From: Microbacterium sp. RU33B
GTDB taxonomy: Bacteria; Actinomycetota; Actinomycetes; Actinomycetales; Microbacteriaceae
Length of the DNA: 64,000 nt
Reading direction: 5' to 3'
Assembly: GCF_900155915.1 (NCBI RefSeq)
Contig: NZ_FTPO01000001.1
Location: 186,001 to 250,000 of the forward strand
Below the pieces are notes generated by a model. That model saw only the letters and a list, made by a program, of their open reading frames with translations. It was not told where the DNA came from and searched no databases. This document shows positions 1 through 8,671 of the stretch, piece by piece; position 1 is the first letter of the stretch, and each line of letters begins with the position of its first letter. Made by a program: the position numbers and the translations under genes.

Positions 1-561
1 GAGCGCGCGGAGCTCGTCGAGCGCGCCGGGGTCGGGGGTGAACGCCGCGGGCCAGGAGGGCGGGAATCCATAGACCTCGCCGGCCACCGGGAGTGCGCTC
101 GGATGTCCGAGGACCACGTCGGCGTAGGCGATGCCCGCGGTCTGCAGCGCCAGTCGGGCGCTGAACGCGAGGTGGTCGACGATGATCGCCGACGGGCGCA
201 CCTCCTCGACGGCCGCGAGCACGCGCCGGCCGATCGTGACCGGATCCCACATGAGGTCGGTGAGGCGCTCCGAGGCCTGGTAGCGCAGCGTCTCGGTCAT
301 GCCTTCGCGGGTGGCGTCGAAGAATCCGCGCAACGACGCCGATTCGTCTTCGGGCTGCTCGTCGGCCGAGATCACCCGCGCATTGCTCCCGCGGCCGAGG
401 GACAGGTCGAGTCGCTCCATGCCGAACTCGCGCACGATCGGATCGGTCGCAGGTCCCGTCGCCACCACGACGTGTTCGCCCGCGTCGCGCCACGCCGTGG
501 CGAGCGTGGCCAGCGGAAGCAGGTGAGAGGCGTAGTCGGGGCTGATGACGAGCAGCGTCAC
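1..561 (-). CDS. Glycosyltransferase, GT-B/UGT-like, 3' end cut by window
   Basis: The first 187 codons of a leftward gene are visible; it runs off the window edge with no stop. The start is a GTG at 559-561, whose GTGA overlaps the stop of the HEAT-glycosyltransferase gene (558-2711), so the two are translationally coupled. The N-terminus reads like the acceptor half of GT-B enzymes of the UGT/macrolide-transferase type: a hydrophobic beta strand, a His followed by a PLATLA-type helix, then AGEHVVVATGP. The nucleotide-sugar half lies outside the window, so neither donor nor acceptor can be named. The neighbourhood (second glycosyltransferase, pyruvyl transferase) suggests cell-surface glycan or glycolipid synthesis. 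It could also modify a small molecule. Confidence 0.7.
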   Translation of the reverse strand, partial: MTLLVISPDYASHLLPLATLATAWRDAGEHVVVATGPATDPIVREFGMERLDLSLGRGSNARVISADEQPEDESASLRGFFDATREGMTETLRYQASERLTDLMWDPVTIGRRVLAAVEEVRPSAIIVDHLAFSARLALQTAGIAYADVVLGHPSALPVAGEVYGFPPSWPAAFTPDPGALDELRAL

Positions 562-2711
562 GGGGCCACCCCCGCTGTGCGGATGAGCTCCGCCTCTTCG
601 GCCACGACGTCGCGGTACACCGGGCCGAGGGCGGCGGCCATCGCCTGGATCGTGAAGCTGCGGCGCACCATGTCATGGGCGATGTCGGCCCGATCGCCCT
701 CCGGCCGCGCGGCGGCGTCGAGCGCCGTTCCGGTGGCGACCTCGAGCTGGTCCGCGTCCCAGGTCTGGGTCAGCACCCCGGTCACGCCGTCCTCGACGTA
801 GGTGGCCGGACCCCCGCCGTCCGGCGCGACGACCATGAGGCCCGTCGCCATCGCCTCCAGCAGCGCGATGCCGAACTCCTCCTTCAGGCTCGCGCAGACG
901 TACACACCGCCGGGAGCGGTGAGACCGGGCATCCCGAACCGCACGGCGGCCAGCCAGGATGCGGCGATGTCATTGGGCTGGTGTCCGGCGAGGATCAGGC
1001 CGGCTTCCGCTCGCCGGGCCTCGGGCACCGCCGCATCGATGCGGTCGAGCTGCTCGCGCTCGTCGAGGGAGGGATGATCCAGGTCGCCGCCGATGACGAG
1101 CAGGTTCGCCCGATCCCGCAGCGGTCCGCGCGCCCACACCTCCACGAGCGTCGCCATGCCCTTCACGCGGTGCAGGCGCCCGACGGTGACCACGATCGGA
1201 AGCTCCCGGCGCTCGGGCGCCAGCGCCGCGACACGGGCGCGCAGGTCGGCGATGGCGCCGTCGGCCTCCGCGCCGTCGGCATGGGCCCGTGCGACGGCGA
1301 CCGAGCGGTCGACGACCTCGAGGTCGACGCCCTCCGCCACGATCGTGTGGCGCTCGGGCCGCGAGGTGATGTCGATGCCGACCAGCTGGTGCATGTCCTG
1401 CTGCAGACGGGGACGGGGGAACAGCACGGTGTGGGCGGCGTTCGCCGCCAGGTTCTGCACGAGCCGGGTGCGGAACCAGAAGTGCTCGCGCAGATCGACC
1501 TCGCCGAAGTGCTCGCGGGTCAGGGCGCCCGAGCGGTCCATCGACTGGATGACGCCGTGCGGGTCGGGGGCGACGGTGAACACGACCGGGATGCCCAGCT
1601 CGCGCGCGACGTCGGCGGCGGCCAGGCTCCCGACGTCCGCCATGCGCAGGTGGAGCAGATCGACGCGCCCGGCGGCACGGAGAAGACGACGGATGCCGCG
1701 CCGCGCCGTGACGCGCAGGGGCCAGGCGGCGGCCGACGGCACCGGCTGGGACTTCAGGGGCACGTGGCCGTAGACATGCCCGGACTGCACCGAGCCGATG
1801 TCGAGGAGATCCTCCGCGGCCTGGGCCACGGGCCCCCGCGACAGCGTGATCACGCGGCGCACGCCCGCCGCAGGGTCGGCCACGAGGGCGTCGCCGAGGC
1901 GCACCAGGAGCGTGGCGATGCCGCCGTTGTCGCCCGCGCCCGCTGCGGCGAGCGACGGATCGATGTCGGCGTGCAGGAAGAGCTGGGCGATCGTGAGTCC
2001 GTCGCCCGTCGCCTGGGGAGGCGGAGGCGTCTCCGCGAGATCGACGAGCGCGAGGCGCGCCACCTCGGCGAGGAGTCCTTCCCCGCCCACGAGCTGCTCC
2101 AGCGGCTCGATGAGACCGGGGGACCCGCGACGTTGGCCGAGCGCCGACACGGCCGCGATCCGCACCTCGTCGTGCTCGCCGGCATCCTGGGCGATCTTCA
2201 GGAGCGCGCGTGTGGCGAGGGCCGGTCGCACGAGGCCCAGCGTCTCGACCAGGCGCGCCCGGGCCTCGGGCGCCTGGATGCCGAGGAGTGCCCCCTCGAG
2301 GCCGACGGCGAGCGTCTCGGCCGACATCGTCGACCACTGCTCGAGCGTGCGCTGGGCGAGCATGCCCGTGAATCCGCCGGCGGCGACGAGTCCGATCAGT
2401 CGTCCCATCGCATCGGGGCGGGGGAGTCCCGACCCGAGCGCCCATGCCGCGTGTTCGCGGATGGTGGCTCGCGGATCCGACAGGAGACCGCTGAGCATGC
2501 GCGCGGCCTGCTCGTCGAAGATCTCGGCCAGGGCGTGCACGGCGGCGATCGCCGACACCTCGTCATCGCCGGAGAGGGCGCTGCCGAGCACCCGGAGCGT
2601 GCGCAGCCCGGGGTCGCGTCCGGCCTCGAACGCCAGGTCATCGGCCAGTCGCATCGCGTCGATGATCCCGGGCGCTTCGCGCACCGCATCGAGCGCCGTC
2701 TGAACGCCCAT
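558..2711 (-). CDS. HEAT-repeat / glycosyltransferase family 4 fusion protein
   Basis: 717 residues. About residues 1-230 are short paired helices rich in Ala, Leu, Arg and Asp (for example REHAAWALGSG) typical of HEAT/armadillo repeats. After a linker, residues ~290-700 form a GT-B glycosyltransferase of the GT4 type: a VVTVGRLHRVKGM donor-domain start, GLILAGHQ, and an E-x7-E motif at E611/E619 followed by GLMVVAPDGGGP. GT4 enzymes are retaining and transfer sugars from nucleotide donors. The HEAT part probably binds a partner protein or scaffold (inference). The start ATG at 2709-2711 follows a purine-rich GGAGGCGAGG. The downstream glycosyltransferase overlaps by 4 bp. The substrate is unknown; a cytoplasmic, membrane-associated glycan enzyme is most likely. 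Confidence 0.85.
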   Translation of the reverse strand: MGVQTALDAVREAPGIIDAMRLADDLAFEAGRDPGLRTLRVLGSALSGDDEVSAIAAVHALAEIFDEQAARMLSGLLSDPRATIREHAAWALGSGLPRPDAMGRLIGLVAAGGFTGMLAQRTLEQWSTMSAETLAVGLEGALLGIQAPEARARLVETLGLVRPALATRALLKIAQDAGEHDEVRIAAVSALGQRRGSPGLIEPLEQLVGGEGLLAEVARLALVDLAETPPPPQATGDGLTIAQLFLHADIDPSLAAAGAGDNGGIATLLVRLGDALVADPAAGVRRVITLSRGPVAQAAEDLLDIGSVQSGHVYGHVPLKSQPVPSAAAWPLRVTARRGIRRLLRAAGRVDLLHLRMADVGSLAAADVARELGIPVVFTVAPDPHGVIQSMDRSGALTREHFGEVDLREHFWFRTRLVQNLAANAAHTVLFPRPRLQQDMHQLVGIDITSRPERHTIVAEGVDLEVVDRSVAVARAHADGAEADGAIADLRARVAALAPERRELPIVVTVGRLHRVKGMATLVEVWARGPLRDRANLLVIGGDLDHPSLDEREQLDRIDAAVPEARRAEAGLILAGHQPNDIAASWLAAVRFGMPGLTAPGGVYVCASLKEEFGIALLEAMATGLMVVAPDGGGPATYVEDGVTGVLTQTWDADQLEVATGTALDAAARPEGDRADIAHDMVRRSFTIQAMAAALGPVYRDVVAEEAELIRTAGVAP

Positions 2712-2826
2712 CGCCTACCTCGCCTCCGCCGCCGTCACACAGCGGGCACTCGATCGTAAGCCGTCCGGAGGATGTCTCGGAGTGCTCTAGCTTGGTCGGA
2801 GCCGTCGGACTAATCTGAGGAGTTTC

Positions 2827-4008
2827 ATGCGACTGGTGATGATCGGCGACGTCGGCGTCGTGGATGACATGGTGCACATCGGCGACGAGGCCATGTTCGA
2901 GGCGGCGCACGGTGAGCTCACCGCCCGCGGTGCCGCGATCACGGCGATCTCGTCGGTGCCCGAGGAGACCTCCGAGCGGTATGGCGTCGACGCTGTCCCC
3001 CGCATCCGATTCGACGGTCTCGACCGCGACGCGGCCGAGGCGCGGCTGAAGGCCGTGCGCGAGGCGGCGGGGGGAGCGGCGACGCTCTCCGCGGACGATC
3101 CGGCCCGAGAGGTCATCGTGGCGGTCGCCGATGCGGACGGCGTCGTGATCGCCGGCGGCGGCAATCTGGCCTCGACGTGGCCGCTCCACGTCTACGAGCG
3201 CGCGGCGCTCGGCGCGATCGCCGCACGGACGGATACCCCGCTCGTCGTCTCCGGGCAGACGTTCGGACCGCGTCTGGAAGGGCGCGATCGCGGGCTCGTC
3301 GCCGGCCTCCTCGAGGGTGCCCGGTCGACGCGCGTGCGCGAGGCGGCGTCGCTCCAGCTGGCGGCCGATCTCGGCATCCGTGCACGCCTCGGCGTCGACG
3401 ACGCGTCGTTCCTCGGGATGGCGGACGACGGTGCGGGCTCGCCGGATCGTCACGGCGTGCTGGTGAGCCTGTCGCTGAGCCTCGGAGGCGCACCGCGGGA
3501 CGAGACCGTCGACAGGGTCGCGGCCCTGGTCGATGCGGCGGCCGACCTGGTCGGCGGCCCGGTGCGCTTCCACGCGCACTTCGGACCCCACTCCGGCCTC
3601 GAGGCGCGCGGGGACGCCGTGCTCCACGACGAGGTGCGCGCGCGGATGCGCACGCCGTCGAGCGTCGTGCCCTCCGGAGATGCCCGCGGGGCGGCATCCC
3701 TCGCGCGCTCGTCCGCGCTGCTCCTCACCGGTCGATACCACCCGGCGGTGTTCGCCGCGCCGGGGGGAGTGCCGGTGCTCGGGCTCGTGACCGACGAGTA
3801 CACGGCGGTCAAGCAGCGCGGCGCGCTCGCCCACTGGGGGCAGGATGCCGTGGTGCCGATCACCGCCGCCGACACCGACGGGATCTCCCGCCTCGGTGGG
3901 CTGTGGGCGGCGCGCGACGAGGTCGCGGACGAGGCCGCCCGGCGGCTCCCGGGGCATCGCGCGACCACGGCGGACTGGTGGGACGAGGTCGCGTCCGTCT
4001 TCGGCTGA
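2827..4008 (+). CDS. Polysaccharide pyruvyl transferase family protein
   Basis: 393 residues, divergent from the HEAT-glycosyltransferase operon. The N-terminus (GDVGVVDDMVHIGDEAMFEA) and the internal VIAGGGNLAS match the pyruvyl transferase fold, in which a phosphoenolpyruvate-derived ketal is added to a sugar of a surface polymer. The LLLTGRYHPAVFA segment (residues ~301-313) corresponds to the conserved (S/T)-x-R-x-H region that contacts phosphoenolpyruvate. The length is normal for the family. The ATG follows GAGGAG eight bases upstream. Together with the two divergent glycosyltransferase genes it suggests pyruvylation of an envelope glycan. The exact acceptor cannot be read from the sequence, and some family members act in other pathways. 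Confidence 0.8.
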   Translation: MRLVMIGDVGVVDDMVHIGDEAMFEAAHGELTARGAAITAISSVPEETSERYGVDAVPRIRFDGLDRDAAEARLKAVREAAGGAATLSADDPAREVIVAVADADGVVIAGGGNLASTWPLHVYERAALGAIAARTDTPLVVSGQTFGPRLEGRDRGLVAGLLEGARSTRVREAASLQLAADLGIRARLGVDDASFLGMADDGAGSPDRHGVLVSLSLSLGGAPRDETVDRVAALVDAAADLVGGPVRFHAHFGPHSGLEARGDAVLHDEVRARMRTPSSVVPSGDARGAASLARSSALLLTGRYHPAVFAAPGGVPVLGLVTDEYTAVKQRGALAHWGQDAVVPITAADTDGISRLGGLWAARDEVADEAARRLPGHRATTADWWDEVASVFG

Positions 4009-4094
4009 CCGGGCGGGCTCCGATGTGTCAGGTGTCGTCGCTTCCCGCGCCGCGAGGCGACGTCAGCTGGCACCCGAGCGGGCGCCCCCGCACG

Positions 4095-4955
4095 TCAGTC
4101 GCCGCGGATCGCGGAGGCCAGGACGGCGATGTCGGCGGGGGTCGTGCGGCAGCATCCGCCGACCAGGCGCGCCCCTGCCTCCACCCAGGACTGCGCCGCG
4201 TCGGTCGGGATGCCGGCGTCCCCCGCCCACGACCGGGTGACCGCATCCCATCGCTCGCCGCTGTTCGGATAGGCGATCCCGGCGACCCCGGAGGGGACGT
4301 GGGCGAGGGTTGACAGCACAGTCTCGGGCGCGCAGCAGTTGACACCCGTCGCGAAGACGCCCGGGGTCGCCGCCGCCAGCGCGAACGCCTCCGCGAGATC
4401 GTCGCCTCTCCACCCCGTGCTCGATGCGGACAGGCTGATCCATGCGGGCACTCCGAGATCGGCGAGCTCGGCGCACAGCGCTTCGACCTCGGCGAGGGCG
4501 GGGATCGTCTCGATCGCGAGGGCATCGGCTCCGGCATCCGCCAGCAGATGCAGGCGCCGCCGGTGCCACGCGCGCAGCTCGGCCACGCTCGTGCCGTAGT
4601 CGCCGGTGTACTCGCTCCCGTCGGCACGGACCGCGCCGTACGGGCCGACGGAGGCCGCGACGAACCGCCCGCCCGCGGCGCTCGCCACACGCACGCTCCG
4701 GCCGATCAGCTCCTCGACGTCGTCATCGGGCACGGCTGCGCCGAAGCCCAGCTGGTACGACGACGTGATGAGCACGTCCGCCCCGGCCGCCACGAACTCC
4801 GCGTGCGCCGCCGAGACCTCGTCCGGGTGGTCGCGGAGCAGCCGGGCCGACCACAGATCGCTCGTGAGATCGTTGCCCCGGGCTTCCAGGAGCGTGCCGA
4901 GTCCGCCGTCGAGGACGACAGGACGCTCGGCGAGAGCCGCACGCAGATCGGGCAT
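4095..4955 (-). CDS. mmuM: Homocysteine S-methyltransferase
   Basis: 286 residues. It transfers a methyl group from S-methylmethionine (or S-adenosylmethionine) to homocysteine, giving methionine, in the cytoplasm. The family signatures are clear: VLDGGLGTLLE near residue 15 opens the TIM barrel, GVNCCAP supplies the first zinc cysteine, and the C-terminal GGCC (C268, C269) followed by RTTP supplies the other two. The length agrees with MmuM/YagD-type enzymes. A hexamer TAGCGT lies 6 nt upstream of the ATG (plus-strand positions 4962-4967), so the transcript is probably leaderless. The terminator of the next operon sits just beyond. No methionine permease lies beside it. Confidence 0.93.
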   Translation of the reverse strand: MPDLRAALAERPVVLDGGLGTLLEARGNDLTSDLWSARLLRDHPDEVSAAHAEFVAAGADVLITSSYQLGFGAAVPDDDVEELIGRSVRVASAAGGRFVAASVGPYGAVRADGSEYTGDYGTSVAELRAWHRRRLHLLADAGADALAIETIPALAEVEALCAELADLGVPAWISLSASSTGWRGDDLAEAFALAAATPGVFATGVNCCAPETVLSTLAHVPSGVAGIAYPNSGERWDAVTRSWAGDAGIPTDAAQSWVEAGARLVGGCCRTTPADIAVLASAIRGD

Positions 4956-4980
4956 CCCCCCACGCTACTGCGCCAGAACA

Positions 4981-5013
4981 GGGCGCCGCGCACCCCCCCG
5001 ATGCGCGGCGCCC
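4981..5013 (-). terminator. GC-rich hairpin ending the alpha-glucosidase operon
   Basis: A perfect 12-bp stem (GGGCGCCGCGCA with its complement) closes a loop of about nine bases. It lies just past the alpha-glucosidase stop codon and before the promoter of the methyltransferase gene. There is no U-tract on either strand. Confidence 0.75.
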
Positions 5014-5030
5014 TTCGACCTGGGCCCCCG

Positions 5031-6728
5031 TCAGATCGTCCGCACCCACACGGTGGTCGCGGCGCCGACCGACCCGTCGTCCGTGGGTGAGCTCGACAGC
5101 ACGACGTCGCCCGCCGGCAGCGCGAACGGCTCGGTGCCGAAGTTCGTCACGACGCTCCAGCCGCCCTCCCGGCGGAAGTGCAGCACGTCGTCGCGCCCCG
5201 TCTCGACCCACTCCAGCGACTCGCTGGTCTGGAGCCGCTCGCGCAGGGCGAGAGCCGCGCGGTAGAGGCTCAGGGTCGACTGCGGGTCGCTCTCCTGCAC
5301 CTCCACGGCGGATGCCGCGAACCACGCCGGCTGCGGCAGGTGCGCGTGCGCCGAGCCGAAGCCGAGAGATTCGCCGTCGGTGGTCCAGGGCAGCGGCACG
5401 CGGCATCCGTCGCGTCCCATGTCGTCGCCGCCGGTGCGGAAGAACGAGGGATCCTGGCGCTCGACGGCGGGGATCTCGGCCACTTCGTGGAGACCGAGCT
5501 CCTCGCCCTGGTACAGGTACGCCGAACCGGGCAGGCCGAGGAGGAACATCGTCGCCGCCCGTGCGCGGCGGAGGCCTCCCTCGCGATCGAGCTCGGGATC
5601 GGTGCCGCCGGTGCGCAGCCACGCACTGCCCTGCTTGACGGCCCCGCGTCCGCGGCTGTCGCGGCCCAGCGGAGGCAGCCCGTAGCGGGTCGCGTGGCGA
5701 ACGACGTCGTGGTTCGACAGCACCCACGTGCTCGACGACCCCGATCGGCTCGCGAGCTCGAGGTTGTGCGTCACGACGTCGCGGAACTCGGCCGCGTCGA
5801 AGTCGGACTGCAGCAGATCGAAGTTGAACGCCTGCCCGAGGCTCGACGGGCTCGCGTACAGGGGCACGCGGTCGGACGCCACCCACGCCTCGGCCACGGC
5901 CGTGCGCGGCGGGTCGTACTCGTCGAAGATCGCACGCCACGCGGCGTAGACCTCGTGCACGTCGTCGCGGTCGACGAGCGGGTGCTTGCCGTCGAAGGGA
6001 AGGGCATCGATCTCGGCCTGCGACGGCAGCGGGTCGGGCAGGTCCTTCGTCAGCATGTGAGCGACGTCGATGCGGAAGCCGTCCACGCCGCGGTCCGACC
6101 AGAAGCGCAGCGTCTTCTCGAAGTCGGCGCGCACCTCGGGGTTGTCCCAGTTGAGGTCGGGCTGCTCCGGCGCGAACGTGTGCAGGTACCACTGTCCGGG
6201 CGTGCCATCCGCTTCTGTGACCTGCCTCCACCCCGGTCCGCCGAACAGCGACTCCCAGTCGGCGGGCGGCGTCGAGGCATCCGGACCTGTGCCGTCGCGG
6301 AAGATGTACCGCTCGCGCGCGGCGGAACCAGGACCGGCCGCCAGCGCCTCCTGGAACCAGGCGTGGTCGTCGGAGGTGTGGTTGGGCACGATGTCGACGA
6401 CGACGCGGATGCCCCGTGCGTGCAGCGCCGCGAGCATCTCGTCGAACTCGGCGAGCGTGCCCAGCCGCGGGTCGACGTTGCGGTAGTCCGCGACGTCGTA
6501 CCCGCCATCGGCGAGCGCCGACGGGTAGAAGGGGCTCAGCCAGACGGCATCCACCCCCAGCTCCGCGAGGTAGTCCGCGCGCGACGTGACGCCCGGGATG
6601 TCGCCCAGGCCGTCGCCGTCGGCGTCGGCGAAGCTCCGCGGATAGATCTGGTAGACGACGGCCTGACGCCACCAGGGCGCTGCGACGTCATCGGCGAGGA
6701 GGTCGACAAGAGGGGACGGCGAGGGCAC
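5031..6728 (-). CDS. Alpha-glucosidase, glycoside hydrolase family 13
   Basis: 565 residues from a GTG start at 6728, chosen because GAAAGGA lies seven bases upstream and the protein then opens just ahead of the conserved WWRQAVVYQIYPRSF. It is a (beta/alpha)8 enzyme that hydrolyses alpha-glucosidic bonds of maltose- or isomaltose-type oligosaccharides. Catalytic residues are visible: nucleophile D221 in DGFRID, acid/base E280 in TAVAEAW, and H340-D341 in LSNHD. VDIVPNHTSD and GVDAVWLSPFYPS are further family motifs. It has no signal peptide, so it acts in the cytoplasm on sugars imported by the transporter encoded immediately upstream. Whether it prefers alpha-1,4 or alpha-1,6 bonds cannot be settled by eye. 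Confidence 0.93.
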   Translation of the reverse strand: MPSPSPLVDLLADDVAAPWWRQAVVYQIYPRSFADADGDGLGDIPGVTSRADYLAELGVDAVWLSPFYPSALADGGYDVADYRNVDPRLGTLAEFDEMLAALHARGIRVVVDIVPNHTSDDHAWFQEALAAGPGSAARERYIFRDGTGPDASTPPADWESLFGGPGWRQVTEADGTPGQWYLHTFAPEQPDLNWDNPEVRADFEKTLRFWSDRGVDGFRIDVAHMLTKDLPDPLPSQAEIDALPFDGKHPLVDRDDVHEVYAAWRAIFDEYDPPRTAVAEAWVASDRVPLYASPSSLGQAFNFDLLQSDFDAAEFRDVVTHNLELASRSGSSSTWVLSNHDVVRHATRYGLPPLGRDSRGRGAVKQGSAWLRTGGTDPELDREGGLRRARAATMFLLGLPGSAYLYQGEELGLHEVAEIPAVERQDPSFFRTGGDDMGRDGCRVPLPWTTDGESLGFGSAHAHLPQPAWFAASAVEVQESDPQSTLSLYRAALALRERLQTSESLEWVETGRDDVLHFRREGGWSVVTNFGTEPFALPAGDVVLSSSPTDDGSVGAATTVWVRTI

Positions 6729-6787
6729 AGGAGTCCTTTCGAGGGTGCGGTGTTGCGGGGTGTGCGGGGCGGCGGATGCCGGGCGGT

Positions 6788-7705
6788 TCAGCCCTTGACC
6801 GCCCCCTGGGTGACGCCTTCCATCACCCATCGCTGGGTGAACAGGTAGACGATGATGGCGGGCGCCATGGCCATGAGGTACGACGCGAACGACACGTTGT
6901 AGTTGTTGCTGAACTGGGTCTGGAAGATGCTCTGCACGACCGGGAGGGTCTGCATCGACGGATCCGAGATGATCAGCGACGGCATCATGAAGTCGTTCCA
7001 CGATGCCAGGAAGGCGAAGATGCCGACCGTCGCGCTCATCGGTGCCAGCAGCGGGAAGATCAGCTGCCAGAACGCCTGCCACGTCGTGGCGCCGTCGATC
7101 CGGGCGCTCTCCTCGAGCTCGAGCGGGATCGAGCGGAGGAACGCCGTGAACAGCAGCACGCTGAAGCTCAGCTGGAACATGATGTGCAGGAACGTCACCC
7201 CCGCCGGGTTGTCGAGCCCGACGAGACCGGTCAGCTGGATCTGAGGCAGCGCGAGCACCGGGAACGGGATGAACATCGCCATCAGCAGGTAGTAGAACGA
7301 CCAGCGGAAGACCTTGCGTTCCCAGTTGCGGGCGATGGCGAACGACGCCACCGCGGCCAGGACGATCGTTCCGGCGACCGTCGCCGCCGTCACGAGGGTG
7401 GTGATCGTGAACGCGAGCGGGAAGTTCGTCAGCTCCCACGCCGCGACGAACCCGTCGACGCTGAAGGGAGCGGGCAGTGAGAACGCGTTGCCGTCGACGG
7501 CCTGGGACTGCGTCTTGAACGCCATCGAGATCGTCACGTAGAGCGGGACGAGCACCGTGATCGCGCAGAGCGCGATGATGATCGTGCCCGGCCAGTTGAC
7601 GCGCTCCATGGCGAAGCGACGGTGGGGGGTGGCCCGGGGAGGGGCGCCCTCGAGCACCTCGGTGGCGTGGACCTCCTCGAGCACGAGGGCTGGCTGAACC
7701 GACAT
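6788..7705 (-). CDS. Carbohydrate ABC transporter permease (MalG type)
   Basis: 305 residues. This is an inner-membrane permease subunit with about six transmembrane helices after a ~35-residue cytoplasmic tail. The EAA loop that docks the ATPase is clear: EESARIDGATTWQAFWQLIFPLLAP. The start ATG at 7705 shares one base with the TGA of the preceding permease (TGATG), so translation is coupled. It forms the channel with the 7705-8637 product and takes substrate from the lipoprotein encoded at 8672-9931. No ATPase gene is present in the operon. Confidence 0.92.
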   Translation of the reverse strand: MSVQPALVLEEVHATEVLEGAPPRATPHRRFAMERVNWPGTIIIALCAITVLVPLYVTISMAFKTQSQAVDGNAFSLPAPFSVDGFVAAWELTNFPLAFTITTLVTAATVAGTIVLAAVASFAIARNWERKVFRWSFYYLLMAMFIPFPVLALPQIQLTGLVGLDNPAGVTFLHIMFQLSFSVLLFTAFLRSIPLELEESARIDGATTWQAFWQLIFPLLAPMSATVGIFAFLASWNDFMMPSLIISDPSMQTLPVVQSIFQTQFSNNYNVSFASYLMAMAPAIIVYLFTQRWVMEGVTQGAVKG

Positions 7706-8637
7706 CAGAGCACGTTCCTTCCGCGGGTGAGGCTGAGCTGGAGCAGCGCGATGGCGACGGTGATGAGGAAGAAGATCGTCGCGTTGGCCATCTGGTACGC
7801 GTAGTCGCCGCTGGTGAACCCGGTGACGATCGTCATCGCGATGCTGCGCGTGGCCGTGCCGGGGCCGCCGTTGGTGAGGCCCACGATGATGTCGTAGGCG
7901 TTGAGGAATCCCTTGAATCCGAGGATCACGTTGATCACGACGTAGCCCGCGACGAGCGGCAGCGTGATGCGGGTCAGCTGCGCCACCTTGCCGGCGCCGT
8001 CGATGTCGGCCGCTTCGTGGACCTCGCCCGGGATCGAGAGGAGGCCGGCGATGTAGATGAGGAGCGTGCCCGGGATCGCCTGCCACGCCGTGACGATGAC
8101 GATCGCGACCCACGCCAGATCGGGATTGGCGAGGATGCTCTCGCTGAGCCAGGAGATGCCCAGGCCCTGACCGAGCGCCGGCACCGAATTGGAGAACAGG
8201 AAGTTGAAGACGAAGGCGATCACGATGCCCGAGATGACCATCGGGATCACGAAGATCGTGCGCAGCGCGGTCTTCATGCGGATGCGGGAGGTCAGCCCGA
8301 CCGCCAGCAGGAACGCGGCCACGTTGACCACCACGACGGTGACCGCCGCGAAGCCGAACGTGAAGAGATAGCTCTGCAGGATCGCGGGGTCGCTGAACGC
8401 GGCGATGTAGTTGATGAGTCCGACGAACTCCCAATCGCCGAAGCCGATCGAGTTCGTGAAGCTGAAGAAGATGCCGATGACCGCCGGGACCGTGATCGCG
8501 AGGGTGAACAGGATCAGGGTGGGCAGGAGGAAGAGGAAGTAGATCCCCTCGACCTTCGGCCTGCTGCGCGCGACGTCGCGCGCGGCGGCGCCCCTCCGGG
8601 CGGTCGGTGCGACCAGCGTCGCTGTCGTCGTTGCCAT
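7705..8637 (-). CDS. Carbohydrate ABC transporter permease (MalF type)
   Basis: 310 residues. The N-terminal tail is Arg/Ala-rich, followed by six predicted transmembrane segments beginning YFLFLLPTLILFTLAI. The EAA loop EVHEAADIDGAGKVAQLTRITLPL marks the ATPase contact. I place the start at the ATG at 8637: GAAAGGA lies 12 nt upstream and the longer reading frame would run into the binding-protein gene. It pairs with the MalG-type subunit that follows with a one-base overlap. The likely substrate, judged from the linked GH13 enzyme, is an alpha-glucoside. Confidence 0.92.
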   Translation of the reverse strand: MATTTATLVAPTARRGAAARDVARSRPKVEGIYFLFLLPTLILFTLAITVPAVIGIFFSFTNSIGFGDWEFVGLINYIAAFSDPAILQSYLFTFGFAAVTVVVVNVAAFLLAVGLTSRIRMKTALRTIFVIPMVISGIVIAFVFNFLFSNSVPALGQGLGISWLSESILANPDLAWVAIVIVTAWQAIPGTLLIYIAGLLSIPGEVHEAADIDGAGKVAQLTRITLPLVAGYVVINVILGFKGFLNAYDIIVGLTNGGPGTATRSIAMTIVTGFTSGDYAYQMANATIFFLITVAIALLQLSLTRGRNVL

Positions 8638-8671
8638 GTCGAGTCGCTGTCCTTTCGTGGGTGCGGTGCCG

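Noticed and set aside
675-2759. Long open frame opposite the HEAT-glycosyltransferase gene
   Set aside because: Arg/Gly/His-rich composition typical of antisense reading in GC-rich DNA; the opposite strand has a clear glycosyltransferase with motifs.
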